Shown here: positions 1-6,375 of the stretch, in pieces | How positions within the stretch are numbered: position 1 is the stretch's first letter | How the letters are laid out: every line of letters starts with the position of its first letter | Source of the DNA: Desulfuromonadaceae bacterium | GTDB lineage: Bacteria; Desulfobacterota; Desulfuromonadia; Desulfuromonadales; Desulfuromonadaceae | Direction: 5' to 3' | DNA: 59,157 nt | Assembly (NCBI GenBank): GCA_016936455.1 | Contig: JAFGXV010000014.1 | Coordinates: forward strand, 1 to 59,157 | Notes under the pieces: model-generated | The model's input: only the letters and a program-made list of their open reading frames with translations | Database searches by the model: none | Told to the model about the DNA's origin: nothing | Program-made: the position numbers and the translations under genes

Positions 1-1
1 G

Positions 2-112
2 TATCGCTTCAATCGTCGCTTTGACTTAGCCAGCATTTTCCCGCGACTTTTGTTCGCAGGATGCCAAACCGGCCCTCGCTCTGAGTCCTGGCTCAGACTG
101 GCTGAAGATTAG
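2..112 (+). mobile_element. C-terminal end of an IS1595-type transposase (partial)
   Basis: The frame starting at base 2 is open from the window edge to a TAG at 110-112 and encodes 36 residues beginning YRFNRRFDLASIFPRLL and ending RLAED. The YRFNRRF(D) block followed by a hydrophobic 'PRL' stretch and a terminal 'L..AE' is how many IS1595-family (DDE) transposases end. This is recognition from memory, not an alignment. Only the tail is in the window, so it cannot be said whether the element is intact. It lies just outside the AT-rich pilus/glycan block and converges on the UbiA-family gene. Confidence 0.6.
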
Positions 113-120
113 CGCTAATC
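107..120. repeat. Perfect 14-bp palindrome GATTAGCGCTAATC
   Basis: A perfect self-complementary 14-mer overlaps the last codons and stop of the transposase fragment. It could be part of the end of the insertion sequence or a protein-binding site. There is no T-run, so it is not a classic terminator. Confidence 0.5.
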
Positions 121-196
121 AGGTTTTCGGTTAATAATTGCGTAATCATCTTCACAATGCAGACAAAACAGGTGGCAACAAAAATCGATCTCTACA

Positions 197-1048
197 TCAA
201 CGGAAATACAATTCGGCGGCAATCAAAGACACCCAGCTCAAGCCGATAATGAACAGCTGCCGGTCTTTGAGCAGCGAAGCCGTCGGGTCGCCATCCGCCC
301 CCCGCCGCACCCGAGCACTATAGCGCACAAGACCGTAGGCGCACAGCGGGATTGTCCAGATAAAGCGGTTATGATTGAAGCAGTACAGGCTGTAGGTCAG
401 CAGAACACTGATACCGCTGCCCCAGAGCAACCCCAGCAGCAGACAGGGTGAATAACAGGCCAGAACCCCGCGATGGGCGCAGGCCGCCTCACCCAGCAAC
501 AGGCTCTCGCTGTAACGCTTACCGGCACTGAGGAAAAAAGCCAGCAGAAACACCGACAGCAACAACCAGATTGTAACACGCACGCCAAAAGCCGCCCCGC
601 CCGCTTCAAGACGAACCAGAAACAGGGCTGAAATCGTCACCACATCGAGCAGAACAATTTTTTTCAGCACCAGGGTATAGAACACCGAAAGCAACAGATA
701 CAGAACCAGCCAAATCAGCAGGACAGGCAGGAAAAGATACGAAACGGCCAGGGGAATTCCAGCAAGAAGCAATGCCCACCAAACCGCCAGATGGGGAGAC
801 ACCGCCCCGGAGGGCAAAGGACGCGCGGATTTCAGTGGATGAAGGCGATCGGAGGGACAATCGATCAGATCGTTAAAAATGTAACTGGCGCTGGCCGCCA
901 GACAGAATAGCCCCAAGGGCAAAAGTCCTCTCTGCCACACACCGGGCAGAAACAGGCACCCTCCCAGAAAGGGTGGGAAAAACAGCATCAGGTTTTTCAG
1001 CCATTGGGAGGGGCGTAGCAACTTTAAAAGGCCTACGACGTTTCGCAC
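197..1048 (-). CDS. UbiA-family prenyltransferase, decaprenyl-phosphate phosphoribosyltransferase-like
   Basis: This is a 283-residue protein with many hydrophobic segments, probably eight or nine membrane spans. Near the N-terminus it has LRPSQWLKN (residues 11-19). At 59-77 it has the aspartate-rich motif NDLIDCPSDRLHPLKSARP, which holds the Mg/diphosphate-binding ND..D...D pattern plus HP-K-RP. The pairing of RP-QW-KN with D..HP.K..RP is typical of the branch that transfers phosphoribose from PRPP to a polyprenyl phosphate (mycobacterial Rv3806c type), rather than ubiquinone or heme UbiA enzymes. It starts 12 nt after the stop of the GT-C-like gene, so the two are probably co-transcribed. 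By inference it makes a polyprenyl-phosphate-pentose donor for its neighbour. The epimerase genes of the mycobacterial pathway are not in the window. Confidence 0.75.
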   Translation of the reverse strand: MRNVVGLLKLLRPSQWLKNLMLFFPPFLGGCLFLPGVWQRGLLPLGLFCLAASASYIFNDLIDCPSDRLHPLKSARPLPSGAVSPHLAVWWALLLAGIPLAVSYLFLPVLLIWLVLYLLLSVFYTLVLKKIVLLDVVTISALFLVRLEAGGAAFGVRVTIWLLLSVFLLAFFLSAGKRYSESLLLGEAACAHRGVLACYSPCLLLGLLWGSGISVLLTYSLYCFNHNRFIWTIPLCAYGLVRYSARVRRGADGDPTASLLKDRQLFIIGLSWVSLIAAELYFR

Positions 1049-1060
1049 ATCAAATCGCCG

Positions 1061-2776
1061 TCATTCTGAGCAACCCGTCAATGCCGTTAATGCCTTCTTA
1101 TGAACAACGGGATCAGTTTCACGAGCAATAGTTTCTGCCCTTGAAAAATACTGACAAGCAAGTTCAGTATTCATTTCATATTTTTCCAGTAACCCTCGTT
1201 GATACAAAAAACCCGGTTTTCCTGTTTCTATGAAACACCGATCTAAATATTTTTTATATCTATCAAACAGCCGCCCTTTATCAATTTCATTATTCTCAAC
1301 AATTTTAATCAAAAGATTATAAGCCCTCTCGGATCGTCCATTTGATTTTGATATCACAGAAAACAACTTTTCAACAGCTGGATTAAAATGTCCCCTCTCA
1401 AGCATTGTCAAAGCAGTATTGAGGTCATATTTATCAACGTAATAAAAATCTCTTTTATCTACTAAAGCTGCCCTAGAAAATATTTTTTCCGCCTCTGAGT
1501 ATTTTCCATTTTTTGCTTGAGCAATGCCGTAATTATTCCAAGCCATTTCACTTAACGGACTTTTACTTACGGTATCTGCCCACAATGTTTCATTTGTGCG
1601 CCATTGAAAACTCCGTAAAAAAGTTGTTATTGCGTACATGATTATCAAAACAAACAAAAAAGTCACCACAGCCCGACGACTGATTTTTATCATTTGCACG
1701 TAAAATATAGTCGCAGGAATAGAAAAACCTAACGCGATATAAACATAACGCTCTGCATAGGGAGTCCAAGCTATTTGACCGAATGCAATAGGAAAAGCAG
1801 GAGAAATAAGCGCCGCGCTGGTTAACATAAAACTACCTGGATTGGAACGTTTGACAAACAAAAAGAGCAACCCAAGCACTATCGGCACAGCAAAAAGTTC
1901 ATATAAGGGATCAATCTCTAATATGGCAAAATTGAGTGGATACGGAAAAAACATTTTCTTTACATAAAATCCAAAAGCACCCAGACATTTAAATAGGGAG
2001 TACTGCCAATTGGAATCCATTATCCGCCAAGTCAAAGCGATTTGAGATGAATCATCTTTCAGCACAAAATGACGCAATTGAAATACCGTGAAATAAACTA
2101 AGCCGGCCATACATGCCAAAATCAAGAAAAGACCAACCAGCTGTCTGAAATAAGTTTTAGCATTTACCTTAATCGCTATTTTTTTAGCCCGATAAAGGAA
2201 AAAAAATCCCGCAAGAAAAGCCACTGCTGTCTCTTTTGCCAGGACGCCTCCAACAAACATAAAAATAGATACGAGCAAAAAGTTAATATTTCTGTTTTTT
2301 TTAAAACTAAGAAATGCCAATGCAGAACTGTAAACAAATGTAGCTGCCAATATATCTGTACGACCAGAAATCCAGTTAACAGACTCTGCTGTAAGAGGAT
2401 GGCACAGATACAAAAAGGCACAAATAACCGAAAATGTCTGCCGAAATTGAACTAAGGAAAAAAGTTTGAGAGAAAGAAAGAATACAAGAATGGAGTTCAA
2501 AAGATGTAAAGATAGATTAGTTATATGCAATACTCTAGTATCATTTCCGAACAACATCTTGTTCGCCGTAAAGGAAAGGGTACTTATGGGGCGATAATAC
2601 ATTCCTACTGAGTTTTTTCGGATAAATGTTCCTTCAATATTCCACGTGCTTCTATTTTTAATAGAACCGACCAACTCCAGGTCATCAACGGTGATCAACT
2701 CACCACTAATTGACGGTCCGAAGCATATGAAAGCTAGCGAAGTTAAAAGAGCAAATATCAGAATCCAGCGCAACAT
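1061..2776 (-). CDS. GT-C-type multi-span membrane protein with C-terminal TPR, putative lipid-linked-sugar glycosyltransferase
   Basis: The protein has 571 residues from the ATG at 2776; a TTG one codon upstream is less likely. It has an N-terminal signal-anchor, a first periplasmic loop with an acidic VDDLELV, then YYRPISTLSF (about 60-69) and H-N-LH-N motifs, and the block CHPLTAESVNWISGRTD near residues 125-142. It has roughly 10-11 membrane spans up to about residue 390. A TPR-like region follows (WNNYGIAQAKNGKYSEAEKIF and beyond). This layout matches the PMT/TMTC-like GT-C families, which use polyprenyl-phosphate sugars outside the cytoplasmic membrane. The start overlaps the upstream stop as TGATG, so the two genes are translationally coupled. 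The gene is AT-rich compared with the rest of the window. The acceptor is unknown; the pilin or another surface protein is an inference from context. Confidence 0.65.
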   Translation of the reverse strand: MLRWILIFALLTSLAFICFGPSISGELITVDDLELVGSIKNRSTWNIEGTFIRKNSVGMYYRPISTLSFTANKMLFGNDTRVLHITNLSLHLLNSILVFFLSLKLFSLVQFRQTFSVICAFLYLCHPLTAESVNWISGRTDILAATFVYSSALAFLSFKKNRNINFLLVSIFMFVGGVLAKETAVAFLAGFFFLYRAKKIAIKVNAKTYFRQLVGLFLILACMAGLVYFTVFQLRHFVLKDDSSQIALTWRIMDSNWQYSLFKCLGAFGFYVKKMFFPYPLNFAILEIDPLYELFAVPIVLGLLFLFVKRSNPGSFMLTSAALISPAFPIAFGQIAWTPYAERYVYIALGFSIPATIFYVQMIKISRRAVVTFLFVLIIMYAITTFLRSFQWRTNETLWADTVSKSPLSEMAWNNYGIAQAKNGKYSEAEKIFSRAALVDKRDFYYVDKYDLNTALTMLERGHFNPAVEKLFSVISKSNGRSERAYNLLIKIVENNEIDKGRLFDRYKKYLDRCFIETGKPGFLYQRGLLEKYEMNTELACQYFSRAETIARETDPVVHKKALTALTGCSE

Positions 2777-3630
2777 CAAGGCTTTCTTTTTTCGACGAAA
2801 CCAGAAGTACTATCCACCCTGCCGTCAGGATGAATTGTCCAATTTCCGCCGTATGGTTCGATTGGGCAATCTTCCAAATAACCTTTCTCAAGTAAAATAT
2901 TCACATTGGCCGGGAAGTTCCCAACGGCAACATTATATTCGTAGGCAGAATCTTCGATTATACTAGCATTTTTCAATGCATAAAGTCTCTTCTCGAGCTC
3001 TGGATTCTGCTTAATATTAACGTTTTCGTTCAACATCTGTTCCAAAAAGAACAATGCTGTCTTAGAACGACTTCCATAATAAGCTAGTCTGGCAGCGAGA
3101 TTTGGAAAGTAAGATGGACTACCTGGTATGTTTGCGGCACTCACAATATATTTTGCACCAGCTTTATAGTCCTTTTGAAAAAAAAAATAGTTAAAGCCTA
3201 CATAGTAGGGCAAAGTCCAATCAAAGGGGCGGTGCTCAAACCCTTTTAACAATAACATATTAGCCTTATCAACATCATTCGCCTGCCACGCCAGCATCAT
3301 TTCAGCAAAAACATATGGATCTAAAAAACGACCATCCAAGTCTGTTGTACGATCCAGCAACAAATAGAACGCGAACCACTCATCCTCAGTCGGGCTGGAA
3401 CGCTCCATAGATTTCCGCCCGATAAAGTTGGAGGCGTTCAAGAACATCCCATCCGCAATGACCCCTTTAAACTCCATTGCCACCGCCACAAGTAAACCTG
3501 AAGGGGTCGCAGAAATGTTACTGATTGAAGCTTCCAGATACTTGCTCCGAACATCATGGATTTTGGTCGTCAGAAGCATGACACAAAAAACCGAAACAAA
3601 AACAGAACATATGGCCATTTTGAATTTCAT
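2776..3630 (-). CDS. Membrane-anchored TPR-like protein of the pilus/ABC cluster, unknown function
   Basis: The protein has 284 residues from the ATG at 3630. That ATG overlaps the permease stop by 4 nt (ATGA), so it is preferred over an in-frame start 21 codons upstream. One hydrophobic N-terminal segment (MAICSVFVSVFCVMLLTT) is followed by a soluble region with helical repeat-like stretches (DWTLPYYVGFNYFFFQKDY, NLAARLAYYGSRSKTALFFL) that resemble TPR units. No catalytic motif is visible. The C-terminal 60 residues contain a short beta-like GGNWTIHPDGRVD. It is coupled to the ABC permease upstream and the GT-C-like gene downstream. It may play the role PilG plays with PilH/PilI in Myxococcus, but I cannot show homology. 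AT-rich. Confidence 0.6.
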   Translation of the reverse strand: MKFKMAICSVFVSVFCVMLLTTKIHDVRSKYLEASISNISATPSGLLVAVAMEFKGVIADGMFLNASNFIGRKSMERSSPTEDEWFAFYLLLDRTTDLDGRFLDPYVFAEMMLAWQANDVDKANMLLLKGFEHRPFDWTLPYYVGFNYFFFQKDYKAGAKYIVSAANIPGSPSYFPNLAARLAYYGSRSKTALFFLEQMLNENVNIKQNPELEKRLYALKNASIIEDSAYEYNVAVGNFPANVNILLEKGYLEDCPIEPYGGNWTIHPDGRVDSTSGFVEKRKP

Positions 3631-4442
3631 GCAAAATCCCGCTTGACAAAAAAACTGGTGGCAAGGAAAAGCACAACAAAAATATACGCACATGCGTAAA
3701 TCGTGAGCAGTGTGACATCATGGAAAGGAATGGTCATGCCATGTGCTGCAGCCTGTTTCACGTCGAACGCCGCAAGATTTGGAAATAGGAATTTGACGAC
3801 ATGAACTGTTCCAGAAATCGCTGGAGTCACCTCAAAGGCTGAGATATCAGATGTTATAAATCGCACAACATCATCGACCAATTGCCCGATAATGTAGCTA
3901 CTAATCGTCAATAACGTGGCAAGAAAAGAACTTGTTGTCAATGTTGACCAAAATATTGCGATAGCATTCAAAACCAGCACAGACAGAAACGAAAGAAACA
4001 ACGCAAAAGCTATATCCGGCCAAGAAACATGAGCAAAAAAACGCTCCCCCCAAAGCCAGATTCCTCCGCGCATTGCCACCCATGCACAACCGCTTAAAAG
4101 CAGCATAACGACAGCGGCAAGCAACGACAAACCGGCAAACTTTCCCAGCACATACTGCCCGCGAGAAATAGACCGCGTCAGCAAAGTAAAAATCGTTTTT
4201 CTCTCTATATCCTTAGCAAGGATGTGTATTGCGACAAAAAAAGGAATAGTCAAACCACCAACTGTCACCATCGCCAAGCAAAAATCCAACATCACTTTCG
4301 AAATATCGCGCAAGAAAAACCCACTAACCAGCACGGCTACCCACAAAATAAGCACCGCGAAAATCAACAGTCCATAAATAACTCTCTGCTTGATAGCCTC
4401 CTTAAACGCTAGCAGAGCGATCGCAGAAACATTATTTAACAT
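3627..4442 (-). CDS. ABC-2-type permease subunit (PilI-like position)
   Basis: The protein has 271 residues from the ATG at 4442, which begins MLNNVSAIALLAFKEAIKQR and overlaps the ATPase stop by 7 nt. A longer reading from 4499 would add 19 residues inside the ATPase gene and is rejected. There are about six hydrophobic segments, an N-terminal amphipathic stretch before the first span, and DIERKTIFTLLTRSISRGQY in a cytoplasmic loop. These are typical of ABC-2 / NosY-like permeases. It forms a transporter with the ATPase encoded just upstream. An ABC transporter directly behind pilA is known in Myxococcus (PilGHI), where it is needed for type IV pili. The substrate is unknown. Confidence 0.8.
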   Translation of the reverse strand: MLNNVSAIALLAFKEAIKQRVIYGLLIFAVLILWVAVLVSGFFLRDISKVMLDFCLAMVTVGGLTIPFFVAIHILAKDIERKTIFTLLTRSISRGQYVLGKFAGLSLLAAVVMLLLSGCAWVAMRGGIWLWGERFFAHVSWPDIAFALFLSFLSVLVLNAIAIFWSTLTTSSFLATLLTISSYIIGQLVDDVVRFITSDISAFEVTPAISGTVHVVKFLFPNLAAFDVKQAAAHGMTIPFHDVTLLTIYACAYIFVVLFLATSFFVKRDFA

Positions 4443-5182
4443 CCCCCCTCCACGACTTGAATAAACAACGTTTCCAGAGGAGATTCGCCCTCGTTGCATG
4501 TCACCTCAGTTTGGAGTTGTCTCGGAGTTACCGTCACCTTCAATTGCCCCTTATCCATAATTGCAATTCGATCACACATTCGTTCAACATCCGTTAAGAT
4601 ATGCGAGCAAAATAAAACAGTATTACCTTGAGCATTGTAATCACGGATAATATCCACAACCATTTTCCGCCCGAGGGGGTCCAGTCCCGACATTGGTTCA
4701 TCCAAAATCAGAATCTGCGGACAAGTAAAGAGTGCACAAGCTAATGCAGCACGCTGAACCATTCCCTTGGAAAAAGTGCGTATGGGCCGTGTCGCTACAT
4801 GCCCCAAACCAACTTTTTCCAGAACATCGGTCATCATACTTTGCCATTGCCCCCGAGGAATGTTTGTAACACGAGCAATAAAAACGAGATGATCAACGAG
4901 ACAGAGACTTTCGTATAAGCAGGGATTTTCAGCGAGAAAGCCCAAGTTATTACGACAAAGACAATCAGAGGGAGGAATACCATTTAAATAAACTGAACCA
5001 GAACTCGGCTTGACCAATCCCAGTAAAATCTTCAGCAGAGTACTTTTCCCGGCACCATTAGGCCCAACAATACCAAAAATCTCAGCATTTTGAACGGTTA
5101 ACGACACCCCTCTGAGTGCATGTGTTGGCTTTTTAAGAAACGAACTCGTATATAATTTTGAAAGCTGATCTATTTTCAACAT
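4436..5182 (-). CDS. ABC transporter ATPase (PilH-like position)
   Basis: The protein has 248 residues from the ATG at 5182. A TTG three codons upstream is possible, and neither start has a clear ribosome binding site. The Walker A is GPNGAGKST (about 40-48). The ABC signature is present in a relaxed form, FSKGMVQRAALA. Walker B with the catalytic Glu is QILILDEPMSGLDPLGRK, and the H-loop is CSHI. The domain type is that of ABC-2 drug/polysaccharide/Nod-like exporters (CcmA-type). It pairs with the permease that overlaps its 3' end. It follows the terminator behind the PilA-C-like gene, so it is expressed by read-through or from its own promoter. Confidence 0.85.
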   Translation of the reverse strand: MLKIDQLSKLYTSSFLKKPTHALRGVSLTVQNAEIFGIVGPNGAGKSTLLKILLGLVKPSSGSVYLNGIPPSDCLCRNNLGFLAENPCLYESLCLVDHLVFIARVTNIPRGQWQSMMTDVLEKVGLGHVATRPIRTFSKGMVQRAALACALFTCPQILILDEPMSGLDPLGRKMVVDIIRDYNAQGNTVLFCSHILTDVERMCDRIAIMDKGQLKVTVTPRQLQTEVTCNEGESPLETLFIQVVEGGC

Positions 5183-5246
5183 AGCAGACAATCGAAAAAC
5201 CCACTAGCTAAGCAGTCATCGCCTTGCTCAACACACCTAGACGATA

Positions 5247-5279
5247 CTAAAAAGCCTCCTATTACAGGAGGCTTTTTAG
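5247..5279 (-). terminator. Strong intrinsic terminator behind the pilin pair
   Basis: A perfect 14-bp inverted repeat (CTAAAAAGCCTCCT, 5247-5260, and its complement 5266-5279) has a 5-nt loop. The minus-strand transcript ends in GGAGGCUUUUUAG. The symmetric A/T flanks allow it to work on both strands. It would separate abundant pilA transcripts from the ABC genes. Confidence 0.85.
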
Positions 5280-5305
5280 CAAATCCAAATATTTAATAGA
5301 AAAAT

Positions 5306-5668
5306 TTATTTCCCAACCTCTGACCAAGTACTTGCATAAGAATCATCATCAACATCATCATCATCAGCAGCTGTTTCAACGACGGAGTCACCAACCGCGT
5401 CAGACGCTGCCAACCCAACAACTTTTTGATAGGTCTTTGAATTCCCAGCCTCTACTCCATAGCACATCGGCCCTTTGTTGTTAGCTCCCGTCAACGCAAA
5501 ACTGTCTCCATCAACCGAGTCGTAGGACAACACAACGGTTGGGGACAACTTAAGTGGCTTTTCACCTGCAGCAATCGAAGTGTCGGTAGCCCACAATGCC
5601 AAAGTTGTTGCGAAAGAAAAACTCGGCATAATTACCAAAAACGCCAAGATAAGCATTAATTTTTTCAT
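5306..5668 (-). CDS. PilA-C / short-pilin-partner-like secreted protein with poly-Asp tail
   Basis: The protein has 120 residues. A clear Sec signal peptide, MKKLMLILAFLVIMPSFSFA, leaves a mature protein of about 100 residues. There are two beta-like stretches (KLSPTVVLSYDS, SFALTGANNKG) and a C-terminal acidic tract with seven Asp codons around one Val, ending in STWSEVGK. It lies directly downstream of the short pilin, in the place of GSU1497 of Geobacter sulfurreducens. That protein is described as PilA-C (second pilin subunit) or Spc (short pilin chaperone). The small size, signal peptide, 'SP.VV.SYD' and 'G..YGV....K.Y' patterns fit from memory, but I have no alignment. It probably completes the truncated pilin in the periplasm. 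GGAG lies before the ATG. Confidence 0.65.
   Translation of the reverse strand: MKKLMLILAFLVIMPSFSFATTLALWATDTSIAAGEKPLKLSPTVVLSYDSVDGDSFALTGANNKGPMCYGVEAGNSKTYQKVVGLAASDAVGDSVVETAADDDDVDDDSYASTWSEVGK
5342..5365 (-). repeat. GAT trinucleotide run inside the PilA-C-like gene
   Basis: On the coding strand the order is (GAT)4-GTT-(GAT)3. Gain or loss of units by slippage would stay in frame and only change the number of Asp residues. Confidence 0.8.
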
Positions 5669-5725
5669 AATTTTATATCTCCAGAGCTTAAAGTCATTAT
5701 AAGAAACTCCAACAAACAGTCAGAA

Positions 5726-5938
5726 TCAATTCGGATAACTGAACCACGTCGCATAGTACCCTTCAATGTCAGTGCGAGTGTTCCGCACGTCACTCATAGC
5801 CTGAGAGTTATACCCACGTTCACGATATTTAGCAAACTGCGGAATCGCAATCGCTGCCAAGATGCCAATGATCGCCACGACGATCAGCAGCTCAATCAGG
5901 GTAAAACCCTTTTCGCTCTTTCTGAACTTGTTCAACAT
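5726..5938 (-). CDS. pilA: Short type IVa major pilin (PilA / PilA-N)
   Basis: The prepilin has 70 residues. The leader MLNKFRKSEKG is cut by the prepilin peptidase PilD (not in this window) after Gly, giving a 59-residue mature pilin that starts FTLIELLIVV, with Phe1 and Glu5 conserved. It is only the N-terminal helix and lacks the globular head of normal pilins, as in Geobacter. Aromatic residues are at mature positions 1, 24, 27, 32, 50, 51, 54, 55 and 57, a dense set including Trp54. The start ATG (5938) has AAGGAG 8 nt upstream. A second in-frame ATG six codons earlier (5956) overlaps that same site, so a long isoform is possible. Expression is presumably controlled by PilS/PilR encoded just upstream. 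Confidence 0.92.
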   Translation of the reverse strand: MLNKFRKSEKGFTLIELLIVVAIIGILAAIAIPQFAKYRERGYNSQAMSDVRNTRTDIEGYYATWFSYPN

Positions 5939-6024
5939 AAATCCATCTCCTTTCATAAGGGAAAAACCGCCGACCAGTTCGGCCATTCAGTGTTAACAAA
6001 CAGAACTTAAACAACACAAATTGT

Positions 6025-6052
6025 ATTATAGCTTTTTCTTTGCGTTTATCAA
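6025..6052 (-). promoter_or_regulatory. Sigma-70-type promoter for pilA
   Basis: Read on the minus strand: TTGATA (6052-6047), 16 nt, then a perfect TATAAT (6030-6025). It lies about 87 nt upstream of the pilA ATG in an otherwise non-coding AT-rich stretch. Confidence 0.6.
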
Positions 6053-6088
6053 TCCATCTTTTCCAGCCGACAGACACTTTCTGTTCTT

Positions 6089-6103
6089 TCAATTTTCCGG
6101 CCA
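6089..6103 (-). promoter_or_regulatory. Possible sigma-54 promoter for pilA
   Basis: The minus strand reads TGGCCG-GAAAA-TTGA, a partial match to the TGGCAC-N5-TTGCA consensus with correct GG/TTG spacing but no C at -12. A PilR-type sigma-54 activator is encoded next door, which supports it. The match is imperfect. Confidence 0.35.
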
Positions 6104-6375
6104 AGTTTTTAAAAAAGCTATAACCCATTGATATTCAAACTGTATTCAATGATCCGCATAAAGCAACCAACGCCCCAGAAAAACACTCTACGACACCGCA
6201 AGTGCCGTTTTTTGTCACCACGCCGATTCAAAAAGGGCCTGTCCAACCCGTGTACTATGCGACTTCAACTCAGGGGTATCCAAAGTCGAGCAACAGACCA
6301 GATCGGCCCTGAAAGGCAGGGAGCTATCATCCAGCTCTTGCTTCAAACGCAACCGACCTCCCCTCAACAACACTG

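Larger units (their letters stand above)
5939..6375. other. Intergenic region between pilR and pilA (437 nt)
   Basis: It contains the two promoter candidates above and the pilA leader. Between about 6130 and 6375 I see no convincing gene, hairpin terminator or RNA motif. PilR binding sites may lie here but I cannot define them. Confidence 0.6.

Noticed and set aside
3631-3693. Cys-rich 21-residue extension of the TPR-like protein
   Set aside because: It lies inside the permease gene. The ATG at 3630 overlaps the stop in the common ATGA form.
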